From contig USSA01000081.1 of assembly GCA_900557255.1 (NCBI GenBank), positions 1-12,902 on the forward strand: DNA of 12,902 nucleotides. Direction: 5' to 3'. Under the pieces are notes generated by a model. That model was not told the DNA's origin. It ran no database searches and worked only from the letters and a program-made list of their open reading frames with translations. Shown here piece by piece: positions 12,544 through 12,902 of this stretch. Made by a program: the position numbers and the translations under genes. The DNA is from an uncultured Prevotella sp. (GTDB lineage: Bacteria; Bacteroidota; Bacteroidia; Bacteroidales; Bacteroidaceae). Position 1 is the stretch's first letter; each line of letters begins with the position of its first letter.

Positions 12544-12902
12544 TTATATCTCCTCGCAAGCCACCATTTCCGCTCCGCGATAGATAACCACCAGCTTGTG
12601 GAGCTTTGTGGTCTTTACCGCTTCTCTGACCATGTCACTGTCCGCATAGCGGGAGATTTGAGCTGAAGCCTCCTCAAAGAGCTTTTTCACTTGCTCATCT
12701 GTGGTTTGGCTCTTGCAATATTTCAGCTCAATGATGTAAGAATCCACCATGTCCTTGTAGATGTCACAGAGCGGAGAGAGGAAAATGTCGGCATAGCCGC
12801 CGTCATTGTCCAGCTCAGAGATAGGGCGATAGAACTTGTTCTGGCTCGTCATCGCCAAGGTGAAGCCATGCACGAAAGCCTCTCCCTTCTGCTTGTCTCG
12901 CT
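12544..12902 (-). CDS. C-terminal PD-(D/E)XK nuclease-like domain, 5' end outside window
   Basis: The frame is open to the right edge, reading KQKGEAFVHGFTLAM before the first possible GTG at 12873, which is therefore an internal Val codon. The visible 119 residues match the C-terminal nuclease-like domain of the DUF1703/AAA-ATPase-like family: the family normally has an N-terminal AAA-type domain, here beyond the window. The nuclease core is visible as GGYADIFLSP (Asp) followed by SYIIELKYCK (E-x-K). After that come a helix (EEASAQISRYAD) and the closing KLVVIYRGAEMVAC strand. These proteins are abundant, often multicopy, in Bacteroidales; their biological role is not established. The stop is 37 bp before the DUF5106 gene on the same strand. 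Confidence 0.82.
   Translation of the reverse strand, partial: RDKQKGEAFVHGFTLAMTSQNKFYRPISELDNDGGYADIFLSPLCDIYKDMVDSYIIELKYCKSQTTDEQVKKLFEEASAQISRYADSDMVREAVKTTKLHKLVVIYRGAEMVACEEI

Noticed and set aside
11898..12587. 229-codon plus-strand frame opposite the DUF5106 gene.
   Set aside because: The minus-strand frame has a signal peptide, CENC motif and cis-proline; this one has none and spans an intergenic gap.

Overview
The window looks like a chromosomal segment from a Bacteroidales bacterium, most likely Prevotellaceae (Prevotella/Segatella). The reasons are: promoters built on the Bacteroidetes TTTG-N19-22-TAnnTTTG pattern, near absence of Shine-Dalgarno sequences (one striking exception, before rpsK), short LxxC lipoproteins, and a DUF5106-type thioredoxin-like protein. 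The genus is an inference from gene content and style; no 16S sequence is present.

Layout. 1-2967 (+) is the end of the ribosomal alpha operon: rpsM (5' cut by the window edge), rpsK, rpsD, rpoA and rplQ, closed by two successive intrinsic terminators. 3138-3968 (+) is a lipoprotein with a glycine-zipper segment and a C-terminal beta domain carrying an EF-hand-like loop. It converges on an RlpA-like double-psi beta-barrel protein (4048-4665, -), and one bidirectional terminator hairpin serves both. A divergent promoter pair (4685-4742) separates rlpA from a large protein (4763-7804, +) that joins two response-regulator-like domains to a PEP-synthase-type ATP-grasp domain and an uncharacterised C-terminal domain. 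A 21-bp tandem repeat follows, then an FHS-family sugar/H+ symporter (8084-9310, +) and class II fructose-bisphosphate aldolase (9573-10586, +), each with a clear promoter.

The 10587-11039 gap is the richest non-coding stretch: the aldolase terminator, five 22-bp pyrimidine-rich tandem repeats, two AAACGTTT palindromes 32 bp apart (the second overlapping a -33 box), a promoter, and a roughly 170-nt leader with possible hairpins and a 15-codon ORF. It precedes a small lipoprotein of unknown function (11040-11528, +) flanked by related AT-rich direct repeats. On the minus strand at the right edge are a secreted DUF5106/thioredoxin-like protein (11703-12506) and, upstream of it, the C-terminal end of a protein with a PD-(D/E)XK nuclease-like domain (12544-12902, cut by the window edge).

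Functionally this is mostly housekeeping: translation and transcription, envelope lipoproteins and wall protein, sugar uptake and glycolysis. The least explained items are the REC-REC-ATP-grasp protein, the operator-like region with its leader, and the two tandem repeat blocks. No mobile element, CRISPR array, tRNA or rRNA was seen.
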